DNA of 24,005 nt from Prevotella sp. (GCA_017430675.1 JAFRMM010000188.1:1-24005); one strand, 5' to 3'. Positions 1 to 8,798 are shown, counted from the first letter of the stretch. The notes: a model not told the origin generated them from the letters alone. Program-made: numbers and translations.

Positions 1-1807
1 ACTTCACTCTGACATCCTCAAGTATACGGGCCTGGAGCGTGTTGCCGTTCTTCACACTCTGACGGATTTCCATCAGCGGCTCGTAGAGGTCGCCGAGGAA
101 GATCTTCAGCTCTTCCTGCAACTTGCTGTCGAGGTAAGAACCTTTATTCTCCTTTGGCATAAAGGTGTCGAGCCAGTTGCCCTTGCCGGGATATGCCTTG
201 GTATGATACTCCTTGGCCTTGGCGAGTTCGGCGGCCTTCTTCACGGCATCGTCCAGGCTGCCGATCTGGTCGATGAGTTTGATCTTGATGGCGTCGGTAG
301 CCAACCATACACGGCCCTGGGCGATGGAGTCGACCTGGGCGGGCTTCATACCACGACCTTCAGAGACGATGTTGAGGAAGTTCTGGTAGCCGCGGTCTAC
401 GTAGGTCTGCATACGCTTCATAATCTCGTCGGGGTTCTTGCCAAGAACCAGATCGACCTCGTAGTCAGAATACTTATTGGTGGTCACACCGTCGAAGGTC
501 ACACCGAGCTTGTCCTGTACCAGTCCGCTGAAGTTGGGAAACAGACCGAAGATGCCGATGCTGCCGGTGATGGTCGTCGGCTCAGCAACGATGCAGTTGG
601 CGGGTGAACTGATCCAGTAGCCACCAGAGGCAGCCACGCCACCCATCGATACCACTACGGGTTTCTTGGCCTTGACCAGTTTGATGGCGTGGCGGATCTG
701 TTCTGAGGCTACGGCACTACCACCGCCGGAGTTCACACGGAACACCACGGCCTTCACGTTATCGTCGTCAGCCAGCTTTCTCAGGTCTTCTGCCGTCGTC
801 TTGCCCACGATGCAATGGCCACCGCCGTTGATCAGGTTCGTGACCTCGCTGTCCACGATGCTGCCGAAGGCGTAGTACACGGCAATCTGGTCGCCGTCTT
901 CGTTCTTATCAGCCTTCACGTTCAGCATATCGGCGAGGGTCAGCTGGGGGATATTGTCATCCTTGCCGAGTTGCAGGCGATCTTTGATCTCTGCCTTGAG
1001 TTCCTCGGGAAACAGGATCTTATCGACGAGCTTTGCCGTCAGATAGTCATCGGGGTTGGCAAATGCCATGATGCTGTCGTTGGCCAACTGGTTCAGCTGT
1101 TCAGGCGTCACCTTGCGGCTCTCGGCAATCTCCTTCAGCCAGTACTGCCAGATGCCGTTGTTGTAGGCGGTGCGCTGCTCACGGTCGTAGTCGCTCATAC
1201 CCGTCATCGTATTACGCTCCACATAACTCTTATATTTGCCTACTTTGGCAGTCATATACTTCACGCCGATCTTATCGTAGAGCCCTTTCAGATACTCACT
1301 CTTGCCGCCGAGACCTTTGAAGTCGACATTACCCTCGGCGTTCAGGTACACCTTGTCGGCCACGGACACCACGTAGTAGTTGGCCTGCATATACATATCG
1401 GCGTAGGCCACGATCCACTTGCCGCTCGTCTTGAAGTCCTTCAGGGCGTCGCGCAGCTGCTGGGCGGTGGCTGGGGCGTCGAACTCCGTCAGTCCGCCTT
1501 CCAGGTAGATACCCTTGATATCGTCGTTGTCCTTGGCCTTGCGGATGCTGGCAATGAGGTCGTCAAGGCCCATGGCACTCATGTCATTCATGCCGAGCAC
1601 GGCGTCTAAGGGTGTACTTCCTTCAGCCCGTTCGCTGATGGTGCCGCTGAGTTTGATCACGAACACCGAGTTGTCCTCCACCTTGGTCGGAGCCGACTCG
1701 CTGGCCAGCATGCCGACGAGTGAGATGACGAGGAAGAATCCCGCAATCAGCAGGAAGATTGCGATGCCACAGATGGTGGCGAGTGTCATTTTAAAGAACT
1801 GTTTCAT
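1..1807 (-). CDS. sppA: Signal peptide peptidase SppA, 67K type (3' end cut by window edge)
   Basis: Inner-membrane serine protease that degrades leftover signal peptides. Translating the minus strand from the ATG at 1807 gives 602 open residues running off the left edge. One N-terminal membrane segment (about residues 8-33) follows the start MKQFFKM. The two tandem S49 domains of the long form are present. The N-terminal half carries the general-base Lys193 (in GKYKSYVER) and the C-terminal half the nucleophile Ser364 (in NSGGGSAVASE), matching the E. coli Lys/Ser dyad arrangement (E. coli SppA is 618 residues). The start fits a consensus promoter immediately upstream. It diverges from groES. 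The visible end (RILEDVRVK) is probably close to the true C-terminus, since family members are about 590-620 residues. High confidence in the family. Confidence 0.95.
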   Translation of the reverse strand, partial: MKQFFKMTLATICGIAIFLLIAGFFLVISLVGMLASESAPTKVEDNSVFVIKLSGTISERAEGSTPLDAVLGMNDMSAMGLDDLIASIRKAKDNDDIKGIYLEGGLTEFDAPATAQQLRDALKDFKTSGKWIVAYADMYMQANYYVVSVADKVYLNAEGNVDFKGLGGKSEYLKGLYDKIGVKYMTAKVGKYKSYVERNTMTGMSDYDREQRTAYNNGIWQYWLKEIAESRKVTPEQLNQLANDSIMAFANPDDYLTAKLVDKILFPEELKAEIKDRLQLGKDDNIPQLTLADMLNVKADKNEDGDQIAVYYAFGSIVDSEVTNLINGGGHCIVGKTTAEDLRKLADDDNVKAVVFRVNSGGGSAVASEQIRHAIKLVKAKKPVVVSMGGVAASGGYWISSPANCIVAEPTTITGSIGIFGLFPNFSGLVQDKLGVTFDGVTTNKYSDYEVDLVLGKNPDEIMKRMQTYVDRGYQNFLNIVSEGRGMKPAQVDSIAQGRVWLATDAIKIKLIDQIGSLDDAVKKAAELAKAKEYHTKAYPGKGNWLDTFMPKENKGSYLDSKLQEELKIFLGDLYEPLMEIRQSVKNGNTLQARILEDVRVK

Positions 1808-1842
1808 ACCTTATTAATAATAATATAGTTGATTTCAGCCGA

Positions 1843-1873
1843 CAAAGATAGTGTATTTTTTTGATATGACAAA
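1843..1873 (-). promoter_or_regulatory. Bacteroidetes-type promoter of sppA
   Basis: On the minus strand, TTTG (1873-1870) is followed after 19 bases by TATCTTTG (1850-1843), matching the Bacteroidetes -33/-7 consensus. Transcription would start about 30 bases before the sppA ATG. Confidence 0.75.
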
Positions 1874-1897
1874 ATAATCCGTCAATTATTTGCTTTC

Positions 1898-1910
1898 TGA
1901 CAAGTTGTCA
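1898..1910. promoter_or_regulatory. Perfect 13-bp palindrome upstream of groES, candidate operator or enhancer site
   Basis: TGACAAGTTGTCA is a perfect inverted repeat around G1904. It lies 12 bases before the sigma-54-like element in front of groES. A looser TGAC-N10-GTCA pair lies at 1867-1884. It does not match the CIRCE/HrcA operator. Binding by a heat-shock regulator or sigma-54 activator is an inference. Confidence 0.5.
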
Positions 1911-1922
1911 CACCTCCGGCAC

Positions 1923-1939
1923 TTGGCACGGTTTTGGCA
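1923..1939 (+). promoter_or_regulatory. Candidate sigma-54 (RpoN) promoter of groESL
   Basis: TTGGCACGGTTTTGGCA matches the RpoN consensus TTGGCACG-N4-TTGCA except for one base. The invariant GG (1925-1926) and GC (1937-1938) are 12 bases apart as required. It would place the start near 1950, about 70 bases before groES. No good TAnnTTTG housekeeping promoter is seen between it and groES. Confidence 0.5.
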
Positions 1940-2020
1940 GAAAGAAAGGCGGAGCGGTTGAAAGACAGCCCCGCCTATTATATATAAATAAGGTATAACA
2001 ATTAAAATATTAACAGTATT

Positions 2021-2293
2021 ATGAACATCAAACCATTAGCAGACCGCGTGTTGGTATTGCCCGCACCGGCAGAAGAGAAGATCGGTGGTATCATCATTCC
2101 TGATACCGCTAAGGAGAAGCCCCTCCACGGAACCATCAAGGCCGTTGGTCAGGGAACGAAGGACGAGCAGATGATCCTGAAAGAGGGTGACGAAGTGCTC
2201 TATGGCAAGTATAGTGGCACCGAACTTGAGTTCGAGGGCACCAAGTATCTAATGATGCGCCAGAGTGACGTGCTCGCAGTAATTGAGAAATAA
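2021..2293 (+). CDS. groES: Co-chaperonin GroES
   Basis: 90-residue Cpn10 subunit that forms the heptameric lid of the GroEL folding chamber in the cytoplasm. It opens with the typical [11 protein letters not shown] strand. The mobile loop that contacts GroEL is visible as [17 protein letters not shown] (about residues 18-34), and the later [13 protein letters not shown] and [13 protein letters not shown] strands are typical. Length is normal for the family. It lies 36 bases upstream of groEL with no terminator between them, so the two are cotranscribed. Upstream lie a palindrome and a sigma-54-like promoter (see those entries), suggesting stress control. Near-certain assignment. Confidence 0.97.
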   Translation: MNIKPLADRVLVLPAPAEEKIGGIIIPDTAKEKPLHGTIKAVGQGTKDEQMILKEGDEVLYGKYSGTELEFEGTKYLMMRQSDVLAVIEK

Positions 2294-2320
2294 TTATGCA
2301 TTATGAATTATTAATTATGA

Positions 2321-3961
<1,641 letters not shown>

Positions 3962-3979
3962 TACATTCATATAATACTG

Positions 3980-4014
3980 AAATCCGGCAGTCGAAAGGCA
4001 GCCGGATTTTTTTT
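3980..4014 (+). terminator. Rho-independent terminator of groESL
   Basis: A perfect 9-bp stem (3980-3988 with 4001-4009, AAATCCGGC/GCCGGATTT) closes a 12-base loop and runs straight into eight Ts ending at 4014. Confidence 0.85.
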
Positions 4015-4047
4015 GCCCTTTTCCTTCTTTCTTTTCGAAAAAATGCG

Positions 4048-4055
4048 TACCTTTG
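4048..4055 (+). promoter_or_regulatory. -7 box of the kinase gene promoter
   Basis: TACCTTTG matches TAnnTTTG and ends only 7 bases before the ATG at 4063, so the transcript would be leaderless or nearly so. A clear -33 TTTG at the usual spacing is not seen; only T/C-rich sequence is present. Confidence 0.6.
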
Positions 4056-4062
4056 CATCGGT

Positions 4063-5622
4063 ATGCAGAAACTATTGGATCTCTATCGGCAATGGAAGGG
4101 TGCTGAACCTGCCAATGTTCAGCAGATTCCGGGGGGCGGCAGCAACCGTACCTACTATCGTCTGACTGACAGCGAAGGCCAGACGGTCGTAGGCGTTATC
4201 GGCACCAGCCGCGATGAGGACCATGCCTTTATTTACCTCACAGAGCACTTCAACAGACGAAAACTTCCCGTGCCACAGATTCTCGCAGCCAGCGACGATG
4301 AGTTGCGCTACCTCCAGACGGATCTTGGTTCGACGTCACTCTTCGATGCCATCCGTGGCGGACGGGAGGCTGGGGGACGCTATACCCTGAAAGAACAGGA
4401 ACTGTTGCGCCGTACCATCCGTGAACTGCCGAATGTGCAGATCCGGGGTGCCCGTGACCTTGACTTCTCCAACTGTTACCCACAGGCGGAGTTCAATGTC
4501 GATAGTGTGCTCTTTGACCTGAACTATTTCAAGTACTGTTTCCTGAAGGCCACCGAACTGGACTTCCATGAGTTGAAGTTGGAGGCTGACTTCCGACTCT
4601 TTGCCAAGGATCTCACCAACGACGACTATGCCATTGGCGACGCTTTCCTCTACCGTGACTTCCAGGCCCGCAATGTGATGCTTGATCACGATGGAAATCC
4701 CTCCTTCATCGACTATCAGGGCGGGCGCAAGGGACCTTATTACTACGACCTCGCCTCATTCCTCTGGCAAGCCAGTGCAAAATATCCCCATAAACTGCGC
4801 CGTGAACTCGTCTATGAGTATTACAACTCGCTGAAGGATTACACCGAGGTGCCACCCGTGCGCCATTTTGTCAACCGTCTGTCGCTGTTTGTGCTCTTCC
4901 GTACCCTTCAGGTGCTTGGCGCATACGGCTTCCGCGGCTATTTCGAGCAGAAGAAGCACTTCATTGAGAGCATCCCGCCCGCCATCCAGAACCTGCGCGA
5001 ACTGCTCGCCAGTTCTTCCGTATTCCATTATCCATATCTGATGGAGATCCTGCGCCAGTTGACAGAACTCCCGCAGTTCCAGCAGGTAGAGACCGTCGCC
5101 CCGCGTGCTGACGGCTATAGGACGACAGACCTGAACCCCTACAAGGCCCATCCGCAGGACGGTCCCGCTACCTTCTCGCGCTACGATGCCCAGGGACCGC
5201 TGGTGGTGAAGGTGTTCAGTTTCTCCTATCAGAAGGGTATCCCTGAGGACGAGAGCGGCAACGGCGGCGGCTATGTGTTCGACTGTCGCAGCACCCATAA
5301 CCCCGGGCGCTATGAACCCTATAAGAAACTGACGGGTCTTGACGAGCCCGTCATCCGATTCCTCGAGGACGACGGGGAGATCCTGACGTTCCTCGACAGT
5401 GTCTATAAACTGGCTGATGCCCATGTGCGCCGCTACATTCAGCGCGGTTTCACCTCGCTGATGTTCTCCTTCGGCTGTACGGGCGGTCAGCACCGCAGTG
5501 TCTATTCCGCCCAGCATCTGGCCGGGCATATCCATGAGAAGTTCGGTGTCGAGGTGCGCATCTGCCATCGTGAGCAGAAGATCAGCCAGACATTGGAGGC
5601 GCGACATATTCAGAAGGTATAA
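4063..5622 (+). CDS. AmgK-like aminosugar kinase fused to a RapZ C-terminal domain
   Basis: 519 residues in two parts. Residues ~1-340 are an aminoglycoside-phosphotransferase fold kinase: GGGSNRTYYRL nucleotide loop near residue 22, catalytic YRDFQARNVM with Asp199 and Asn204, and metal-binding Asp217 in FIDYQGG. Residues ~381-510 match the RapZ C-terminal domain: VFDCRSTHNPGRYEPY, TGLDEPV, and the diagnostic GCTGGQHRSV (471-480). AmgK phosphorylates the anomeric carbon of MurNAc/GlcNAc in cell-wall recycling, and E. coli RapZ uses this domain to sense glucosamine-6-phosphate. Control of the kinase by an aminosugar ligand is therefore inferred. The expected partner, a MurU-like uridylyltransferase, lies at 7072, but two hcp genes intervene. 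The start is fixed by the adjacent -7 box. Substrate identity is not proven by sequence. Confidence 0.8.
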   Translation: MQKLLDLYRQWKGAEPANVQQIPGGGSNRTYYRLTDSEGQTVVGVIGTSRDEDHAFIYLTEHFNRRKLPVPQILAASDDELRYLQTDLGSTSLFDAIRGGREAGGRYTLKEQELLRRTIRELPNVQIRGARDLDFSNCYPQAEFNVDSVLFDLNYFKYCFLKATELDFHELKLEADFRLFAKDLTNDDYAIGDAFLYRDFQARNVMLDHDGNPSFIDYQGGRKGPYYYDLASFLWQASAKYPHKLRRELVYEYYNSLKDYTEVPPVRHFVNRLSLFVLFRTLQVLGAYGFRGYFEQKKHFIESIPPAIQNLRELLASSSVFHYPYLMEILRQLTELPQFQQVETVAPRADGYRTTDLNPYKAHPQDGPATFSRYDAQGPLVVKVFSFSYQKGIPEDESGNGGGYVFDCRSTHNPGRYEPYKKLTGLDEPVIRFLEDDGEILTFLDSVYKLADAHVRRYIQRGFTSLMFSFGCTGGQHRSVYSAQHLAGHIHEKFGVEVRICHREQKISQTLEARHIQKV

Positions 5623-5645
5623 AAATAAATAAAAACAAAATAGTA

Positions 5646-6059
5646 ATGGCATTAACAGCAGTATTAGAATTTGGCGATAACAACATCAAACGCTACTCTA
5701 AGCAGTATTTGGTGTCTGACTTCCGGCTTTTGTATGCCCGCCCCTACAATGAGTTCAGTCCTGAGGGGACAGCCCGTTGCGAGCGGGTGGAACTGACCGT
5801 TGTCGCCCCAGGCAGGGAAGACCTCAGCCTGTTTGATTGGTTTTCCACTCAGAGCGTACAGAGCGGACGGCTTTTCATCAGCCTGTCCAACGACGGCAAA
5901 CTGGACACGGAAGACGCACAGATTCTCTATTTTGAGGAAGCCAAGTGCTTCTCACTCTCAGAAGTATATGATGTCGATCAGTCGCGCCGTCGCCAGTTGA
6001 AACTGGCCATCGGTGCTGATAAGATCGAGATAGACGATGTAACCTTTAACCGTATCTGA
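5646..6059 (+). CDS. tssD: T6SS tube protein Hcp/TssD, Bacteroidetes type (copy 1)
   Basis: 137-residue protein with the pattern of the Bacteroidetes TssD (Hcp) family: an all-beta barrel with an N-terminal strand (LTAVLEFGDNNIKRYS), a Y-x-V-S-DFRL strand, a central helix after the acidic turn (EDLSLFDWFSTQ), and a closing IEIDDVTFNRI strand. Hcp hexamers stack as the expelled inner tube and can carry effectors in their lumen. It starts 23 bases after the kinase gene with no promoter visible in the gap, so it may be read from the kinase promoter. Only 2 bases separate it from the next gene, suggesting translational coupling. It diverges clearly from the third copy starting at 23903, so it may be a specialised tube or cargo-carrying variant. 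Confidence 0.75.
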   Translation: MALTAVLEFGDNNIKRYSKQYLVSDFRLLYARPYNEFSPEGTARCERVELTVVAPGREDLSLFDWFSTQSVQSGRLFISLSNDGKLDTEDAQILYFEEAKCFSLSEVYDVDQSRRRQLKLAIGADKIEIDDVTFNRI

Positions 6060-6061
6060 CC

Positions 6062-6547
6062 ATGGCACGTCTCTATTCCAACGAACTGAAGGCTCTGGTG
6101 GTGCCAGAGAACTTCCTTGACAACCCTAGGAATGTGCTGAAGGAGCACTGTCTCACCATCCAGCACTTCGACTATTGCTGCGAGCACAAGCGTAATGAGT
6201 CCCAAGAGGTCTATGGCCCCACGGAGCCTGTCATCCTGAAGTTTACCGTCCGCGTCAATGCCCCTGCCCACTCACGGGTGTTCTACCATCATCTGGTGTC
6301 GAACAATTATGCCGACTACTCCTTCCTCTTCAACGCCACCTTCAATGGCAATCAGCGGTTGAACGACTATGAGGACGGAATGGTGGTCAACGGCTATGTA
6401 GTCAGTGTGGAGGAACTGTACAGTTCCGAGAAGAACCAGGCCGGCGAGGACGAGCAGATCCTGCTGGACGTGACGCTTCTGGTTCGCTCTGTAACCTATC
6501 TGGGTCGCGAGGAGCAGAATAATTATAAAACTGTATTCATCCAATAA
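6062..6547 (+). CDS. Divergent Hcp/TssD-like protein (copy 2)
   Basis: 161 residues, starting 2 bases after copy 1. The order of elements resembles TssD: a strand with CLTIQHFDYCCEHK, a strand ILKFTVRVNAP, a helix region HSRVFYHHLVSNNY, then strands YEDGMVVNGYVVSVEEL and ILLDVTLLVRSVTYLG. It is about 25 residues longer than copy 1, with an extra N-terminal stretch and longer loops. No signal peptide or membrane segment is seen. The two genes are probably coexpressed, so the proteins may form mixed rings or cap a tube. A hairpin lies 14 bases after its stop. The Hcp-like fold is an inference from the pattern; the protein could also be an adaptor built on the same fold. Confidence 0.6.
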   Translation: MARLYSNELKALVVPENFLDNPRNVLKEHCLTIQHFDYCCEHKRNESQEVYGPTEPVILKFTVRVNAPAHSRVFYHHLVSNNYADYSFLFNATFNGNQRLNDYEDGMVVNGYVVSVEELYSSEKNQAGEDEQILLDVTLLVRSVTYLGREEQNNYKTVFIQ

Positions 6548-6560
6548 TTTCAAAACAACA

Positions 6561-6582
6561 CAGCGAACGAGCCTGTTCGCTG
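6561..6582 (+). terminator. Hairpin after the hcp pair, weak terminator candidate
   Basis: A perfect 8-bp stem CAGCGAAC/GTTCGCTG with a 6-base loop begins 14 bases after the copy 2 stop. It is followed by ATTTCTC, a poor T-run, so it may end transcription inefficiently or only protect the 3' end. Confidence 0.45.
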
Positions 6583-6587
6583 ATTTC

Positions 6588-6989
6588 TCGCGCGCGCACG
6601 CGAAATTTCGTGTTGGAGGGTGTCAGGGTGTACAAATGCCGATGTACAGGGCTTTTGCACCCTCTTTTATAGGGTGTCAGGGTGTGCAGAGGGTGTACAG
6701 ATCATCTTATGATTCAATTCTCTCGAGAATACGATCGTCCGGAGGCTCCTGACGATGCTACGGCACTGCCTTTTGCCCCAATTCTCTAGAGAATTGGGGC
6801 AAAAGTCAATGCTTTTCAAGCGCAGGGCCTTGCATGGCAAGTCTAAGGTAATAGCAGATTCACCTTTTATAACCTGTACACCCTCTGTACACCCTGGCAC
6901 CCTGCCCAAGAGGGTGCCATCACCTGTGTTTATGGACGTTTGTACACCCTGACACCCTCCAAAATATAATTTCGCGCGCTCGCGCGCGA
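6588..6989. repeat. ~400-bp interrupted palindrome (MITE-like or structural element)
   Basis: The left arm (about 6588-6701) and right arm (about 6873-6989) are inverted copies. Outer CG-alternating ends (TCGCGCGCG...GAAATT) are followed by a perfect 24-bp inverted repeat (6613-6636 with 6939-6962). A variable ~18-20 bp patch comes next, then a second inverted block (about 6656-6701 with 6873-6919) built from GGGTGTACA/GGGTGTCA units. The middle is unpaired except for a 36-bp perfect palindrome at its centre. No credible coding region was found inside, and no clear target-site duplication at the ends. It fills the gap between the hcp pair and the murU-like gene. Confidence 0.75.
6770..6805. 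repeat. 36-bp perfect palindrome at the centre of the element
   Basis: Every base from 6770 to 6805 is self-complementary around 6787/6788. The sequence reads outward from TAGA through GAATTGGGGCAAAAG on each side. Its midpoint is within about 1 base of the midpoint of the ~400-bp element, so the whole structure is symmetric. Confidence 0.85.
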
Positions 6990-7034
6990 TAGACACATCT
7001 TTTTCTTGTCTTCATACATAAATATTCAAAATGA

Positions 7035-7066
7035 TTTGGATATGTGCCGAGTTATTCGTAACTTTG
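7035..7066 (+). promoter_or_regulatory. Promoter of the murU-like gene
   Basis: TTTG (7035-7038), 20 bases, then TAACTTTG (7059-7066): a full Bacteroidetes -33/-7 match. The -7 box ends 5 bases before the ATG at 7072, implying a leaderless transcript, and shows that starts upstream of 7066 would not be transcribed from it. Confidence 0.8.
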
Positions 7067-7071
7067 CAGAC

Positions 7072-7806
7072 ATGAAACAGGCGATGATCTTCGCGGCGGG
7101 TCTGGGTACCCGTCTGAAACCCCTGACTGACACGATGCCAAAGGCACTGGTGAGGGTAGGGGGACAGCCCCTGCTCTGGCATGTCGTCATGAAACTGAAG
7201 GCGGCTGGCTTTGAGCGGGTCGTCGTCAATGTGCACCACTACGCCCGGCAGATCGTCGATTACCTGCAGGAGAATGGTAACTTCGGCCTCGATATACGTA
7301 TTTCGGACGAGAGCGACGGACTGTTGGAGACGGGTGGAGGCATCAAGAAGGCGCTGCCGCTCTTTGACCAGGAGTCGCCCGTATTGATTCATAACGTGGA
7401 TATCCTGAGTAATATCAACCTTGTCCGGCTCTATAACCTTGCTGCCAGTACGGCCGCTGCCGATGCGTCCATCGATGCGCTGCTGCTGGTCAGTCAGAGG
7501 AAGACGAAGCGGTATTTGCTGTTTGATGATGAGTTGTTATTGAGGGGATGGATGAACGTTGAGACGGGAGAGGTGAGAGGACAGTCCTCGAGTGATCTCA
7601 GACAGTTGGCGTTCAGTGGGATCCATGTGATCGGGCCGAGTGCGTTTCTATACTTCGAGGAGATGCCTGAGCGGTTTGGGATTATTGATTTCTACCTGAA
7701 ATTTTGTCAGCAGTGCATCTTCCTCGGCTATGAGCAGAAGGGTCTCCGTCTCCTCGACGTGGGCAAACCCGACTCGCTGGAACAGGCAGAATCATTTATC
7801 CAATAA
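7072..7806 (+). CDS. murU: MurU-like sugar-1-phosphate nucleotidyltransferase
   Basis: 244-residue cytoplasmic nucleotidyltransferase. The N-terminal signature FAAGLGTRLKPLTDTMPKAL (residues 7-26) binds the nucleotide and pyrophosphate. LLETGGGIKKALPLF (84-98) is very close to the MurU sugar-binding motif, and Asp110 in HNVDIL is the expected metal ligand. MurU joins UTP and MurNAc-1-phosphate to make UDP-MurNAc, bypassing de novo synthesis; the AmgK-like kinase at 4063 would supply its substrate. I chose the ATG at 7072 because a consensus promoter ends 5 bases before it. A longer TTG start at 7006 would add residues lying upstream of the promoter, and an ATG at 7084 is a shorter alternative. 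Specificity for MurNAc rather than GlcNAc or another sugar is inferred from the motif and partner. Confidence 0.75.
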   Translation: MKQAMIFAAGLGTRLKPLTDTMPKALVRVGGQPLLWHVVMKLKAAGFERVVVNVHHYARQIVDYLQENGNFGLDIRISDESDGLLETGGGIKKALPLFDQESPVLIHNVDILSNINLVRLYNLAASTAAADASIDALLLVSQRKTKRYLLFDDELLLRGWMNVETGEVRGQSSSDLRQLAFSGIHVIGPSAFLYFEEMPERFGIIDFYLKFCQQCIFLGYEQKGLRLLDVGKPDSLEQAESFIQ

Positions 7807-7836
7807 AAAGAATTTGTAAAAATTGTCGGTTAAATA

Positions 7837-7868
7837 TTTGGTTATTTTGATTATATTTACTATCTTTG
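7837..7868 (+). promoter_or_regulatory. Promoter of the lipoprotein-vgrG-guaA unit
   Basis: TTTG (7837-7840), 20 bases, then TATCTTTG (7861-7868) is a full consensus match. Transcription would start near 7875, giving a leader of about 35 bases before the GTG at 7911. No other consensus promoter was found in the intergenic gaps up to the terminator at 19067. Confidence 0.8.
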
Positions 7869-7910
7869 CATCCGACTACCTACTAGATAATAAACTTAAA
7901 AGTATAAGAT

Positions 7911-8798
7911 GTGAAAAGAAAACAATTATTTGACCTTTGCTGTCTGATGGCATTGGTAGTGGCAGGAACACTGCTGTCTTCGTGTTCGAATGATGAGAAA
8001 CAAGAGTTCGTAATGCATTTTTCCACGGATGCAGTACGTGAATTATCCGATGACGGTGTGGTGACAACCCGCGGTCTGAATCGGGATGGCTCTACCATCA
8101 AGGCCGTGTGGAAGGCCGATGACAAGGTCTATGCGTTCCCTGACAATAGTAGCCTGAGCATCGGCTACCTTTCTCCTATGGCTGATAAGGTGGGTACGGA
8201 AAGGACCAAACTTGACGGAAACCTGAACTCTACGGGTTTGAAGGTGGGAGACTATCTGAACTTCGTGACCCCACGTGATGTGTGGGACTATACCGGACAG
8301 GTGGGAACGCTTGCCGACATAGAGTCGAAGTACGACTATGCCCAGGCCAGAGTGTATATCACCGAGATCAGCGACAACGGCATGAAAGGCAGTACCGCCA
8401 ATTTCTCTACCGAGCAGGCTATCATCCGCTTCACCATCAAGGGTGCCGACGGTGCATCGATGAATATCCCTTCACTCACAATCTCGGCAGCCGGGAAGAA
8501 ACTGGCAACGGGCTATGCGTTGAGTGGCGGCACATTTACACCATCCTATGGTGATCTGACGATTACCCCGGCCAGCGCTACCAGTGAGATCTATGTGGCC
8601 CTGCGCAATGACACAGAGGGCAGTGATACTTACACCCTCCTGACCACTGTCAACGGACAATCGTATAATTACACACGTTCGGGTGTCACCTTTAAGAAAG
8701 GCACTCCTTATCATGTCACCGTGACGATGAGCCTGAACGACGACACCTACAGTGAGCGCAGCGGCTACGGCACGGAAGAGGAGCAGATCTGGGACTAA
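7911..8798 (+). CDS. Fimbrillin-like lipoprotein
   Basis: 295 residues. A type II signal peptide (MKRKQLFDLCCLMALVVAGT) ends in the lipobox LLSSC with Cys25 as the lipidation site. The following SNDEKQE is acidic, as in Bacteroidetes lipoproteins exported to the cell surface. The body is beta-rich and carries fimbrillin-family marks: VTTRGL near residue 48, AVWKADDKVYAF, and FSTEQAIIRFTIKG in the middle. The closing KKGTPYHVTVTMSL strand is also typical of Mfa/FimA-like modules. The start is GTG; the overlapping ATG at 7909 meets a stop at once, and the next ATG would remove the positive N-terminus. It lies 15 bases before a paralog and heads the operon containing vgrG. Function is not known; an adhesin or surface subunit is likely. 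Confidence 0.7.
   Translation: MKRKQLFDLCCLMALVVAGTLLSSCSNDEKQEFVMHFSTDAVRELSDDGVVTTRGLNRDGSTIKAVWKADDKVYAFPDNSSLSIGYLSPMADKVGTERTKLDGNLNSTGLKVGDYLNFVTPRDVWDYTGQVGTLADIESKYDYAQARVYITEISDNGMKGSTANFSTEQAIIRFTIKGADGASMNIPSLTISAAGKKLATGYALSGGTFTPSYGDLTITPASATSEIYVALRNDTEGSDTYTLLTTVNGQSYNYTRSGVTFKKGTPYHVTVTMSLNDDTYSERSGYGTEEEQIWD

Noticed and set aside
815..1609. Plus-strand open frames of 100-264 codons at the left end
   Set aside because: They are antisense to sppA, whose minus-strand translation has clear catalytic motifs.
1808..2020. CIRCE/HrcA operator before groES
   Set aside because: The TTAGCACTC-N9-GAGTGCTAA pattern is absent; the palindrome present is different.
6588..6989. Insertion sequence with transposase, or a CRISPR array
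   Set aside because: No transposase frame and no target duplication; the repeats are inverted and nested rather than direct repeats with regular spacers.
6667..6996. Small open frames within the palindromic element
   Set aside because: They span the inverted repeats and the perfect palindrome, show no protein family features and have no fitting start region.
7006..7071. Longer murU start at a TTG codon
   Set aside because: The consensus promoter (7035-7066) lies inside this extension, and the family normally begins just before FAAGLGTR.
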